Shown here piece after piece: positions 16,632-22,304 of a stretch of 22,304 nucleotides of DNA (position 1 is its first letter; each line of letters starts with the position of its first letter). The translations under genes were made by a program, and so were the position numbers. The stretch comes from CAYONQ01 sp964405375 (GTDB taxonomy: Bacteria; Planctomycetota; Phycisphaerae; Sedimentisphaerales; Anaerobacaceae). The stretch spans positions 1-22,304 of the forward strand of contig CAYONQ010000040.1 of NCBI GenBank assembly GCA_964405375.1, written 5' to 3'. The notes under the pieces were generated by a model. That model was given only the letters and a program-made list of their open reading frames with translations. It had not been told where the DNA came from and did no database searches.

Positions 16632-16973
16632 TTAAGTTTTACACTGAGCATTTTTGTTTTTTAGTTTTCGTTTTTTACCTTCCTGTTTTGGCGGCGGCTC
16701 ATCAAACATCTTCTCTTCCACGAGCTCTCGCAGGGCATCAATCGTTTTTTGGGCATCCGCACCTTCAGCTTTAATTTTTAGCTTTGTGCCGCAAGTTGCG
16801 GCGAGCATACTCATCTGCATAATGCTCTTGCCGTCCACGTTAATTTCGCCGCTGCTGACGGTAACATCGCAATCAAACTGGTTTGCAACGTCAACAAATT
16901 GCATTGCGGGGCGCATATGAAGTCCGTCGGCGTTTTTTATCTCAACTTCCGTTTCACAAACCACACCTTCCAA
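16632..16973 (-). CDS. ptsH: HPr family phosphocarrier protein
   Basis: HPr relays phosphate from EI to EIIA. The active histidine lies in ADGLHMRPAMQF (usual form GLHARP). The regulatory serine equivalent to Ser46 is present in VDGKSIMQMSML, as in HPr proteins that are targets of HPr kinase. I start the protein at TTG 16973 because AAGGAG lies 8 nt upstream. The in-frame ATG at 16994 has no Shine-Dalgarno and would place that AAGGAG inside the gene. The resulting protein is about 113 residues, against 85-90 for a typical HPr. The excess is a basic C-terminal tail (GKKRKLKNKN) of unknown use. It is preceded by a PtsN-like EIIA gene and followed by ptsI. Confidence 0.92.
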   Translation of the reverse strand: MEGVVCETEVEIKNADGLHMRPAMQFVDVANQFDCDVTVSSGEINVDGKSIMQMSMLAATCGTKLKIKAEGADAQKTIDALRELVEEKMFDEPPPKQEGKKRKLKNKNAQCKT

Positions 16974-17060
16974 TGTATTTTCTCCTTGCCGCATTTTCAG
17001 TGCCTATATTATTTGTTGATGCGGCGCCGACTGACACATATCTGTAAATTTGCACTCTTA

Positions 17061-17531
17061 TCAAAACGGGCTTTCATCGGCCTCTATGAGAAGCTCTTCA
17101 ATCTGCTGGGGACTGCGGGATTGTCTGAGGAACTTGCGAAACTTTTCCTCTTGCAGATGTTTGAAGACATTCTCCATCGCCTGCAGGTGTTTATCAGGGT
17201 CGTCTGCGGGGCTGACCAGAAGTATCACCGAATAGACCGGCTGTTTGTCAAGAGCGGAAAAATCGATGCCGGTGCTGCTTAGCCCGATAGAGGCAACCAC
17301 ATCCTTAACTGCAGGATGTTTCACGTGCGGTACGGCAATGCCTTTGCCCATTCCTGTGCTGGCTTCCTTTTCTCTTTTTATCACCGCCTTGGTGATTTCT
17401 TCACTGTTTCCTTTGCCGAGTCGGCCGGCCTTATCAAGTGCCGAGACGAGTTCTGCTATTACGCCATCACGGTCATTGGCCTTAAGTTCAGCAATTACCG
17501 CTTCAAAGCAGACAAAATCTGCAAACTTCAT
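17061..17531 (-). CDS. ptsN: PTS EIIA of the PtsN/fructose type
   Basis: This 156-residue single-domain EIIA has the phosphorylatable histidine H69 in GKGIAVPHVKH and the following LVSPADDPDKHLQAM pattern typical of the EIIA-fru/mannitol/Ntr family. It stands alone, without EIIB or EIIC domains or genes nearby, and is next to hpf, as ptsN is in proteobacteria. A regulatory EIIA-Ntr-like role is therefore likelier than sugar transport. The ATG at 17531 has GGGAAGA a few bases upstream. The gap to hpf (about 106 nt) holds loosely repetitive sequence but no convincing terminator. Confidence 0.92.
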   Translation of the reverse strand: MKFADFVCFEAVIAELKANDRDGVIAELVSALDKAGRLGKGNSEEITKAVIKREKEASTGMGKGIAVPHVKHPAVKDVVASIGLSSTGIDFSALDKQPVYSVILLVSPADDPDKHLQAMENVFKHLQEEKFRKFLRQSRSPQQIEELLIEADESPF

Positions 17532-17637
17532 TTTATCTTCCCAATATCATAAACTTACCGGTCTGGCTGCCATATTGCAGTCGCAAGTGCATAAGACCGC
17601 CGGTGGCTGTGTTCTTACGCTGTTATGCCCTTGTGCG

Positions 17638-17952
17638 TTACTGCTCACCGATTGTGTGCTTATTGTTGCGCTCCTTGCCCTTTTTCTTTCTAAGCTGTCT
17701 TTCGAGTTTGTGGACAGCCACGTCGATACACTTGTAAGCGTCTTCGCCGGTTTCGGTAACAACGAAGACCTTGCTGTGTTCGCCTCTTGCAATTATCTCC
17801 ACGCCGATGTTGCCGCCTGGCTTACCGCCGATGATTACCTCGACCTGACTGATACTATTGTAGTACCTGGGAAGCTTGGAGGTCTTTTGCTGGGCGTGGC
17901 TTTTGATAGCTTCCGTTATGTCGATATGTTTACCGGTAATTGTAAAAAGCAA
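17638..17952 (-). CDS. hpf: Ribosome hibernation promoting factor (short form)
   Basis: HPF binds the small ribosomal subunit in slow growth and blocks translation. The protein begins LFTITGKHIDITEAIKSHA and continues with the KLPRYYNSISQVEVIIGG and GEDAYKCIDVAVHKLERQL segments typical of the family. At 104 residues it lacks the C-terminal dimerisation domain of long HPF. The start is a TTG at 17952 with AAGGAG seven bases upstream; no ATG exists in a suitable place and the alignment to the family N-terminus is exact. The basic tail KKKGKERNNK may contact rRNA. It sits just upstream of ptsN, a conserved pairing. Confidence 0.94.
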   Translation of the reverse strand: MLFTITGKHIDITEAIKSHAQQKTSKLPRYYNSISQVEVIIGGKPGGNIGVEIIARGEHSKVFVVTETGEDAYKCIDVAVHKLERQLRKKKGKERNNKHTIGEQ

Positions 17953-17993
17953 AATTGCTCTCCTTAACTGTTTTCCGACGGCAAAATCCGTTC

Positions 17994-18716
17994 TTATTCT
18001 TCTTTATCTTCCGAATTCAGCTTCGGCAGAGCAAATTTCGTCTGGCCGCTGTCGGGGGCTATTACTCCTGCGCTGACTGCAAATCTCAGCGCTTCTTCTA
18101 TCGTCATATCCAAATCTATGGTCTGTTCTTTGGGCACCATTATCACAAAGCCGGTAAATGGTGTCGGCGAAGTGGGTATAAGGATGGTAAGAAATTCCTT
18201 TTCGACGTTGTCTATGACTTTTTTAAGCCCTGAGCCGGTAACCAGACCCATCGACCATATACCCTTGCGGGGATACTCTACCGCGACGACCCTTGAAAAC
18301 ACCTTCTTTTTTTCCTCTTCCGGCGTGAACAGGAAGTCGGTAACCTGTTTTATGTAGGGATAGACCTGCCTTAAAAGCGGCGTGTTCATTATGAACTTCT
18401 CGACCATTCGCCACAGCGTTCTGCCGACCACGCTGGCCAGAAATGCCCCCAATATGAATACGGCAATCAGCGCAATAACAAAGCCGGCCATGGATAACGC
18501 TCCACCTATCCAAAATCTGCCAAGCTCTTCCTTGCTGCCGCCTGCAAGTATTATCAGGTACTGAAGCCCTTTTTTTATATGAACCCCGATTTTGTCGTAG
18601 ATGAATCTGTACCCCCATACGAATATCCAGATGGTCAGGATAGTCGGCAACAGTACCGCTAACCCGCGAAAAAAATAGCTTTTAAGACGCGTTGTAATCG
18701 GCATATCCTTAAACAA
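17994..18716 (-). CDS. DUF502 inner-membrane protein
   Basis: DUF502 proteins are membrane proteins without an assigned biochemical role. Here two hydrophobic spans are clear (about 17-37, RGLAVLLPTILTIWIFVW; and about 68-98). They are followed by the family motif MNTPLLRQVYPYIKQV and FTGFVIMVPKEQ in the soluble C-terminal half, with a charged tail. The 240-residue length is normal for the family. The start is uncertain: TTG at 18716 has AAAGGA three bases upstream, while ATG at 18704 has AAGGA only one base away. It lies about 42 nt upstream of hpf and is probably transcribed with it. Confidence 0.9.
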   Translation of the reverse strand: MFKDMPITTRLKSYFFRGLAVLLPTILTIWIFVWGYRFIYDKIGVHIKKGLQYLIILAGGSKEELGRFWIGGALSMAGFVIALIAVFILGAFLASVVGRTLWRMVEKFIMNTPLLRQVYPYIKQVTDFLFTPEEEKKKVFSRVVAVEYPRKGIWSMGLVTGSGLKKVIDNVEKEFLTILIPTSPTPFTGFVIMVPKEQTIDLDMTIEEALRFAVSAGVIAPDSGQTKFALPKLNSEDKEE

Positions 18717-18798
18717 CAGTCCTTTGCCGTTATAGATTTACTGTTTTTGTTTTATCGAAGGCGCTTCAAAGACAGCAGCCAATCGAACACCATATAGG

Positions 18799-19854
18799 TT
18801 AATTTACGGGCTTCTTATAGTCAACAAAAAAGTCTTTTGGCAGATGGGCGCCGAGCAGATGTATTGCCGCCCCCGGCAGCGATGTCAGCATCCATACCGC
18901 CCTTTGACAGAGGGCTATCGCCATTGCTTGCTCTTTGCCGACACCGGCAAAGTGGGTAAACAGATAATAAAGCGACCCCTCCACCACCACCGCACCGCTA
19001 ATGCTCACCGGCACCGCCCCTAATACCCACGTCAGCGTAAAGAAAACCAGGTAATATTTGAGGCCGGCGGCTATTCCCATATCCGTCCCAAGAACCCAAA
19101 AGCCCGTGATTGTCAAAATCTGCAAAAAGACCGTCAGTCCAAAGGCCGCAAGGATTATCAGCGGCTTGCTGCAGTAAAGGATTGCTGCGCCTTTTAGCTT
19201 CCTAATCACCTTTATACCGAGCGTGCGAATATAAGACCAGGCCCTGGCCAATATTACCCTGCCTTTAGTGTGTGAAAGAAGCAGGCAGAAAATCGCTGCT
19301 ACACCAACAACCAACCAGAGAAATATCCATTTGTACTCGGCGATAGACCGTAGGAAGCCACCCTGACCGCCGGTGGCTATCGAGATGCTGCTGCCTCGCA
19401 GAAACAGCGAGTAGAAGAAGGTGGCGATTATCAGCGTGCTCGACAGCCCGATTAGTCTGTCGACAAATACACTTAAGGCCGCCTCGAACCATTTATCGCT
19501 GTGCTTGGTAACGTACCACGCTCGGACCAAATCCCCACCTACGGAGCCGGGCATAAAATTGTTGTAAAAAAGCCCTAAAAAATGCAGCCGAACGGCTGCC
19601 CAGAACTCTATGAAGACCGATTGGGTCCGAAGCAGCAGCCACCAGCGGAATCCTACTAATATCTGGCCGAAGAAAAAGACCCCGAGCGCAACCGCAAAAA
19701 GCCACAGATTCATCTGGAGGAAAATCTGTTTTAGGTTGACCCACCTTTGCCCTTTGGAGACCCAGAATATCCCCCAGATGATGCCGCCTGCAACCACCGC
19801 AATCCGAAGAAACAGAAATATGTGCTTACCTTTTTTGGCCTTCGCATCAGCCAT
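18799..19854 (-). CDS. UPF0104 / lysylphosphatidylglycerol-synthase TM-domain membrane protein
   Basis: This polytopic protein is of the LPG-synthase transmembrane family (AglD/YbhN-like) without the catalytic acyl-tRNA transferase domain. The signature NNFMPGSVGGDLVRAWY is clear, and about eight hydrophobic spans are visible, including LWLFAVALGVFFFGQILVG and STLIIATFFYSLFL. Members have been linked to lipid or polyisoprenoid-linked sugar handling; the substrate here is unknown. I start it at ATG 19854 (MADAKAKKGKHIF). The longer frame to 19962 would overlap the divergent hisI start and adds unconserved sequence, and a good promoter lies just upstream of the shorter start. It is the first of the eleven minus-strand genes. 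Confidence 0.85.
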   Translation of the reverse strand: MADAKAKKGKHIFLFLRIAVVAGGIIWGIFWVSKGQRWVNLKQIFLQMNLWLFAVALGVFFFGQILVGFRWWLLLRTQSVFIEFWAAVRLHFLGLFYNNFMPGSVGGDLVRAWYVTKHSDKWFEAALSVFVDRLIGLSSTLIIATFFYSLFLRGSSISIATGGQGGFLRSIAEYKWIFLWLVVGVAAIFCLLLSHTKGRVILARAWSYIRTLGIKVIRKLKGAAILYCSKPLIILAAFGLTVFLQILTITGFWVLGTDMGIAAGLKYYLVFFTLTWVLGAVPVSISGAVVVEGSLYYLFTHFAGVGKEQAMAIALCQRAVWMLTSLPGAAIHLLGAHLPKDFFVDYKKPVN

Positions 19855-19877
19855 TGGAATAGTTTGCCTTAAAAAAC

Positions 19878-19906
19878 TTGTTTGCGGGGATAATAACGGA
19901 TAGAAT
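19878..19906 (+). promoter_or_regulatory. Candidate sigma-70 promoter for hisI
   Basis: TTGTTT (19878-19883) and TAGAAT (19901-19906) are separated by 17 nt. Initiation would fall near 19913, about 40 nt upstream of the hisI ATG. Its elements interleave with the opposite-strand promoter at 19890-19918. Confidence 0.4.
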
Positions 19907-19918
19907 CCCTTTTGGCAA
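19890..19918 (-). promoter_or_regulatory. Candidate sigma-70 promoter for the UPF0104 gene
   Basis: On the minus strand TTGCCA (19913-19918) and TATTAT (19890-19895) are 17 nt apart. Initiation would fall near 19883, about 30 nt before the ATG at 19854. It physically overlaps the hisI promoter candidate. Confidence 0.5.
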
Positions 19919-19952
19919 GGTGTTAACAATGGTAATTTAGGAGACCCGACAA

Positions 19953-20366
19953 ATGGCAACAAATCCCGCCATCGAAGAAGGTTCAGAATTCATTCCTGAA
20001 TTCGACGACAATGGCCTGATACCGGTTATAGCCCAGGATGTGAGGACCGGTCAGGTCTTAATGATGGCCTTTATGAATCGGGAGGCGCTGGATTTGACGG
20101 TTCAGACCGGCTATGCCACGTATTTTAGCAGGACGCGCGGCAAATTGTGGAAAAAAGGTGAAGAAAGCGGCCATTTTCAAAAGGTCGAACAGATGCTTGT
20201 TGACTGCGACCAGGATACGCTGGTTCTCAAGGTAACCGTTGATGCCGGCCAGTGCCACGTCGGCTATCAGTCCTGCTTTTATCGTGCCTTGAAGCCCGGC
20301 AGCACCAAAGAGCTGCGATTCATCGCAGAAAAGGTCTATGACCCCAAAAAAACCTACAAGAGATAA
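19953..20366 (+). CDS. hisI: Phosphoribosyl-AMP cyclohydrolase
   Basis: HisI opens the purine ring of phosphoribosyl-AMP, the third step of histidine synthesis, using zinc and magnesium. The substrate motif WKKGEESGHFQKV (66-78), the magnesium-binding DCDQD (84-88, with C85) and the zinc cysteines C101 and C108 in QCHVGYQSCFYR are all present. At 137 residues it is a stand-alone cyclohydrolase, not a HisIE fusion; no hisE or other his gene is in the window. AGGAG lies 9 nt before the ATG. Confidence 0.97.
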   Translation: MATNPAIEEGSEFIPEFDDNGLIPVIAQDVRTGQVLMMAFMNREALDLTVQTGYATYFSRTRGKLWKKGEESGHFQKVEQMLVDCDQDTLVLKVTVDAGQCHVGYQSCFYRALKPGSTKELRFIAEKVYDPKKTYKR

Positions 20367-20481
20367 AAGCCGAACCATCTGCTTGCACGAGCATATCTGC
20401 TTGATGTAAAGGAACTTATCGAATTTCCGCCTTTGTAGCGTATGTTTTGCTCTTGAAAGTTGTGTATGTCCGATAATTTTC

Positions 20482-20511
20482 TTGACTTTATTCCTAATAG
20501 TGTGGTAAACT
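20482..20511 (+). promoter_or_regulatory. Candidate sigma-70 promoter for the small Cys-rich ORF
   Basis: TTGACT (20482-20487) and TAAACT (20506-20511) are separated by 18 nt. Initiation near 20518 would leave a leader of about 35 nt before the ATG at 20553. The hexamers equal those proposed for the etf operon. Confidence 0.45.
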
Positions 20512-20552
20512 AAAAAGTTAGAGTATCCCGGTTTTGTGAGGAGTGGGTGAGG

Positions 20553-20702
20553 ATGCTTTTGAAGTTCCCTTGCGGGCAGGTAGTGTGCTTTTATGCGGAG
20601 GGCTCTTGGCCAAATCGGGTCTGTCTAACTTCTGTTTGTATATCCCCGGATTTTTCAGACAGCCGAATCCTCTGCGCTGATTGTGCGGGCAAAGTAAAGT
20701 GA
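20553..20702 (+). CDS. 49-residue six-cysteine protein, unrecognised
   Basis: I do not recognise this protein. The ORF runs from ATG 20553 to TGA 20702 and is preceded by GAGGAG (20538-20543) at an ideal 9-nt spacing, with a promoter-like pair just upstream. The protein (start MLLKFPCGQVVCF, end LCADCAGKVK) has cysteines at 7, 12, 24, 29, 41 and 44. The spacing is regular: C-x4-C, x11, C-x4-C, x11, C-x2-C. That is 12% cysteine and suggests one or two zinc sites, a small redox or metal protein, or disulfides. No signal peptide or membrane helix is visible. A strong hairpin starts 7 nt after the stop. Next downstream is a secreted C25-type protease. The ORF is short, so chance cannot be excluded. 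Confidence 0.55.
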   Translation: MLLKFPCGQVVCFYAEGSWPNRVCLTSVCISPDFSDSRILCADCAGKVK

Positions 20703-20708
20703 AAACCC

Positions 20709-20728
20709 CCTGCGGTTGTTACCGCAGG
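20709..20728 (+). terminator. Perfect 8-bp hairpin after the small ORF
   Basis: CCTGCGGT (20709-20716) pairs perfectly with ACCGCAGG (20721-20728) around TGTT. The stem is GC-rich, but only a weak AT tract (ATAGTTTATATAA) follows instead of a T-run. It may be an imperfect terminator, an mRNA-stabilising end, or an attenuator in the leader of the protease gene. Confidence 0.45.
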
Positions 20729-20791
20729 ATAGTTTATATAACGGGTAGATATTTTGACTTGGAAAGAAGTATTTTTTAGGAGGTTTTGATT

Positions 20792-22304
20792 ATGAGAGCA
20801 CTAAAGAAATTTAAGTGGTTGTTAACGGTATTTGCTGTTTTGATGTTAGTTACGGCTTTGGTTGCTACCTCCGGTTCGAGCTTGTCCGTGATTACACGAC
20901 AGGGCCCGGCCGGGGCGGTCAGCATAGAGGTCGCATTGCCGGAATTGGGGGCGGCTAAACTTCAAGCGCTGCCTGATGACAGGGCGGTAATAAACCTTGG
21001 AGATTCTCCGCAGGGCGGCAGCCCCGGCGACCCTCAATTGCCGTACAAGCTTATTCGCGTCTTGGTGCCGCCGGACGCAGATTTGGAAACGGTTCAGGCG
21101 CAATTGATATCCGGTGACTGGGAAGAGCTGCCGGGCGAATATGAAATCGCACCGGCGCCGCCGGCTGCTGCCTCGGCCCCTGTCATTGACTTCTGCGGCA
21201 AGGACCCGGCTGTTATTATCGACGGCAAAGACACTACAATTTACGGTAAAAATGCATACTTTCCGGCTGAGCCCGTCGAAGTGGTCTCTGTGGGGCTGTT
21301 TCGCCAGTGGAAGCTGGTAGAATACAAAGTATGGCTGGCTGCTTACAATCCCGTAAAGAAAAAGGTGCGTGTGCTGAGAAATATCAGCACGAATCTTTCC
21401 GTTCAACCGCTATCGGCTGTTGAGGCGGTTGGCTTGAGTTCTCCGACTCCGCCGGTGTTGCCTAATACCGAGAAATTCACCCCGGAGCTGCTGGAGAAAA
21501 TAGTAAATCCGCAGGACCTTGAAACGTTCTACCCCGCAGCCGAAGAAGCTGCTGCCGCAGGCGAAGCACCCGGGCTAATACCCGCAGATTACGTGATTAT
21601 TACTACCAACACGATTGTAGGTGGCAGTGCTAACCTGGCGGCGTTTATTACAGCCAAGCAGACCGCCGGATATACTGTCAAAACCGTTACGGAAGGTGCA
21701 GCGGCCGGCGATACAACTTATGTTACAGGTGCTACCTGTGACCAGCGAGCAGAAAATATCCGGTCCTGGCTGCAGAACCACTGGGCCGGCGACGGCATAC
21801 AATATGTGCTGCTTATCGGTGACCCTCACCCTGACACCTTCAGCGCCACAACCTCGATACCAATGAAGTGGGTCTGGCCGAGAAGTACCCAGCTCACCGA
21901 CCCGCTCGACTACAGGAAATGTCCGACCGATATGTACTTTGCCGAGTTGAGCAATACGTGGGACTTAGACATGGACGGCCAGTACGGCGAATTCGTCGGT
22001 GATTACGGTGCCGGTGGTTGCGACAAGAACTGCGAAGTGAAAGTTGGCAGGATTCCTTTTTATGGAAGCTATGTGGATCTCGATTCGATTTTGCAACAGG
22101 CGATAAACTATGGCAGTGCAACGGGAAACCTGAGCTGGCGCCAGAAGGTTTTGATACCCGCCGCAATCTCTAACTGGCAACCCCAGGACGATTCTCCATA
22201 CGACGGGACCGACGATTATAGCTGGGGTGACACCTTCGGAGACAATTGGGGCCAAGCTATCAAGGCAAACGCCTCTTCAGCGGGATTTAGTCAATATACA
22301 CTTT
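20792..22304 (+). CDS. Secreted gingipain-like (peptidase C25) protease, 3' end outside the window
   Basis: The frame is open from ATG 20792 to the window edge (504 codons, no stop). AGGAGG lies 8 nt upstream. A signal peptide is clear (MRALKKFKWLLTVFAVLMLV, then TALVATSGSS). A propeptide-like region follows, with GSPGDPQLPYKLIRVLVPP near residues 75-95, characteristic of C25 propeptides. The catalytic-domain start shows ADYVIITT, YVLLIGD, a PTDMYFAEL segment followed by the Asp-rich LDMDGQYGEF, and KVGRIPF, all matching gingipain/C25 layout. The catalytic His and Cys would lie beyond the visible end, so activity cannot be judged. A C-terminal sorting or dockerin domain may follow. It could be co-transcribed with the small Cys-rich ORF. 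Confidence 0.85.
   Translation, partial: MRALKKFKWLLTVFAVLMLVTALVATSGSSLSVITRQGPAGAVSIEVALPELGAAKLQALPDDRAVINLGDSPQGGSPGDPQLPYKLIRVLVPPDADLETVQAQLISGDWEELPGEYEIAPAPPAAASAPVIDFCGKDPAVIIDGKDTTIYGKNAYFPAEPVEVVSVGLFRQWKLVEYKVWLAAYNPVKKKVRVLRNISTNLSVQPLSAVEAVGLSSPTPPVLPNTEKFTPELLEKIVNPQDLETFYPAAEEAAAAGEAPGLIPADYVIITTNTIVGGSANLAAFITAKQTAGYTVKTVTEGAAAGDTTYVTGATCDQRAENIRSWLQNHWAGDGIQYVLLIGDPHPDTFSATTSIPMKWVWPRSTQLTDPLDYRKCPTDMYFAELSNTWDLDMDGQYGEFVGDYGAGGCDKNCEVKVGRIPFYGSYVDLDSILQQAINYGSATGNLSWRQKVLIPAAISNWQPQDDSPYDGTDDYSWGDTFGDNWGQAIKANASSAGFSQYTL

Noticed and set aside
19855..19962. 36-residue N-terminal extension of the UPF0104 protein
   Set aside because: It would overlap the hisI start and both promoter candidates, and adds unconserved sequence before MADAKAKKGK.
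20377..20403. Two ATCTGCTTG direct repeats after hisI as operator or att site
   Set aside because: The 9-bp repeat occurs twice only, with no palindromy or nearby integrase; chance cannot be excluded.
20846..21406. 186-residue minus-strand frame
   Set aside because: It is antisense to the signal peptide and propeptide of the C25 protease, which has a strong ribosome site.

Overview
This looks like a chromosomal window from a Gram-negative, probably anaerobic or fermentative environmental bacterium. The best guess is the Planctomycetota (Phycisphaerae / Sedimentisphaerales-like). That guess rests on the gene mix: a Hanks-type kinase, an oversized LptC/LptA-like protein, a secreted C25-type peptidase, DUF502 and PTS genes. 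It also rests on abundant short phased repeats. No rRNA, tRNA, CRISPR array, transposase or phage gene was seen. The taxonomy is inference; the gene calls rest on visible motifs.

Layout. (1) 1-779 is a non-coding, repeat-rich island: many small palindromes, a 122-bp structure closed by 13-bp inverted arms, a perfect 14-bp inverted repeat, direct repeats of period 7, 8, 9 and 10, and a long T-rich pyrimidine tract. (2) 780-3889 (minus) carries a Tat-exported flavin-reductase-like protein, an APH-type phosphotransferase and a tail-anchored Ser/Thr kinase. (3) 4171-8671 (plus) is an operon of etfB, etfA, a large acyl-CoA dehydrogenase and a HAD phosphatase/phosphomutase. (4) 8707-19854 is a run of eleven minus-strand genes. 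Read 5'->3' they are a UPF0104/LPG-synthase-TM membrane protein, DUF502, hpf, a ptsN-like EIIA, HPr, ptsI, DUF2344, RNase G/E, kdsD/kpsF, kdsC and a giant lptC. This resembles a broken and rearranged form of the proteobacterial kdsD-kdsC-lptC-lptA-lptB-rpoN-hpf-ptsN-npr cluster: the two halves are swapped and rpoN, lptA and lptB are absent from the window. (5) 19953-20366 (plus) is hisI. It is followed by a previously easy-to-miss 49-residue six-cysteine ORF with its own promoter-like sequence, Shine-Dalgarno and a downstream hairpin. Last comes a secreted gingipain-like (C25) protease that runs off the window.

How the genes fit together. EtfAB would carry electrons for the co-transcribed acyl-CoA dehydrogenase. 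KdsD and KdsC make Kdo for lipopolysaccharide, and LptC (with LptA-like sequence) would help export it. EI, HPr and EIIA form a phosphorelay with no sugar permease in view, so it may be regulatory. HPF silences ribosomes in stasis.

The most unusual signal is a set of short phased repeats, mostly 7 bp. They fill whole intergenic spacers (kinase/phosphotransferase, etfB/etfA, kdsC/lptC, ptsI/DUF2344). They also sit inside three proteins (EtfB, LptC, DUF2344), with an 8-bp version at the KdsC N-terminus, and add low-complexity segments there. In the two cases where orientation matters (EtfB, DUF2344), the repeat lies in the stop-free direction. The second strongest signal is the small Cys-rich ORF at 20553-20702.
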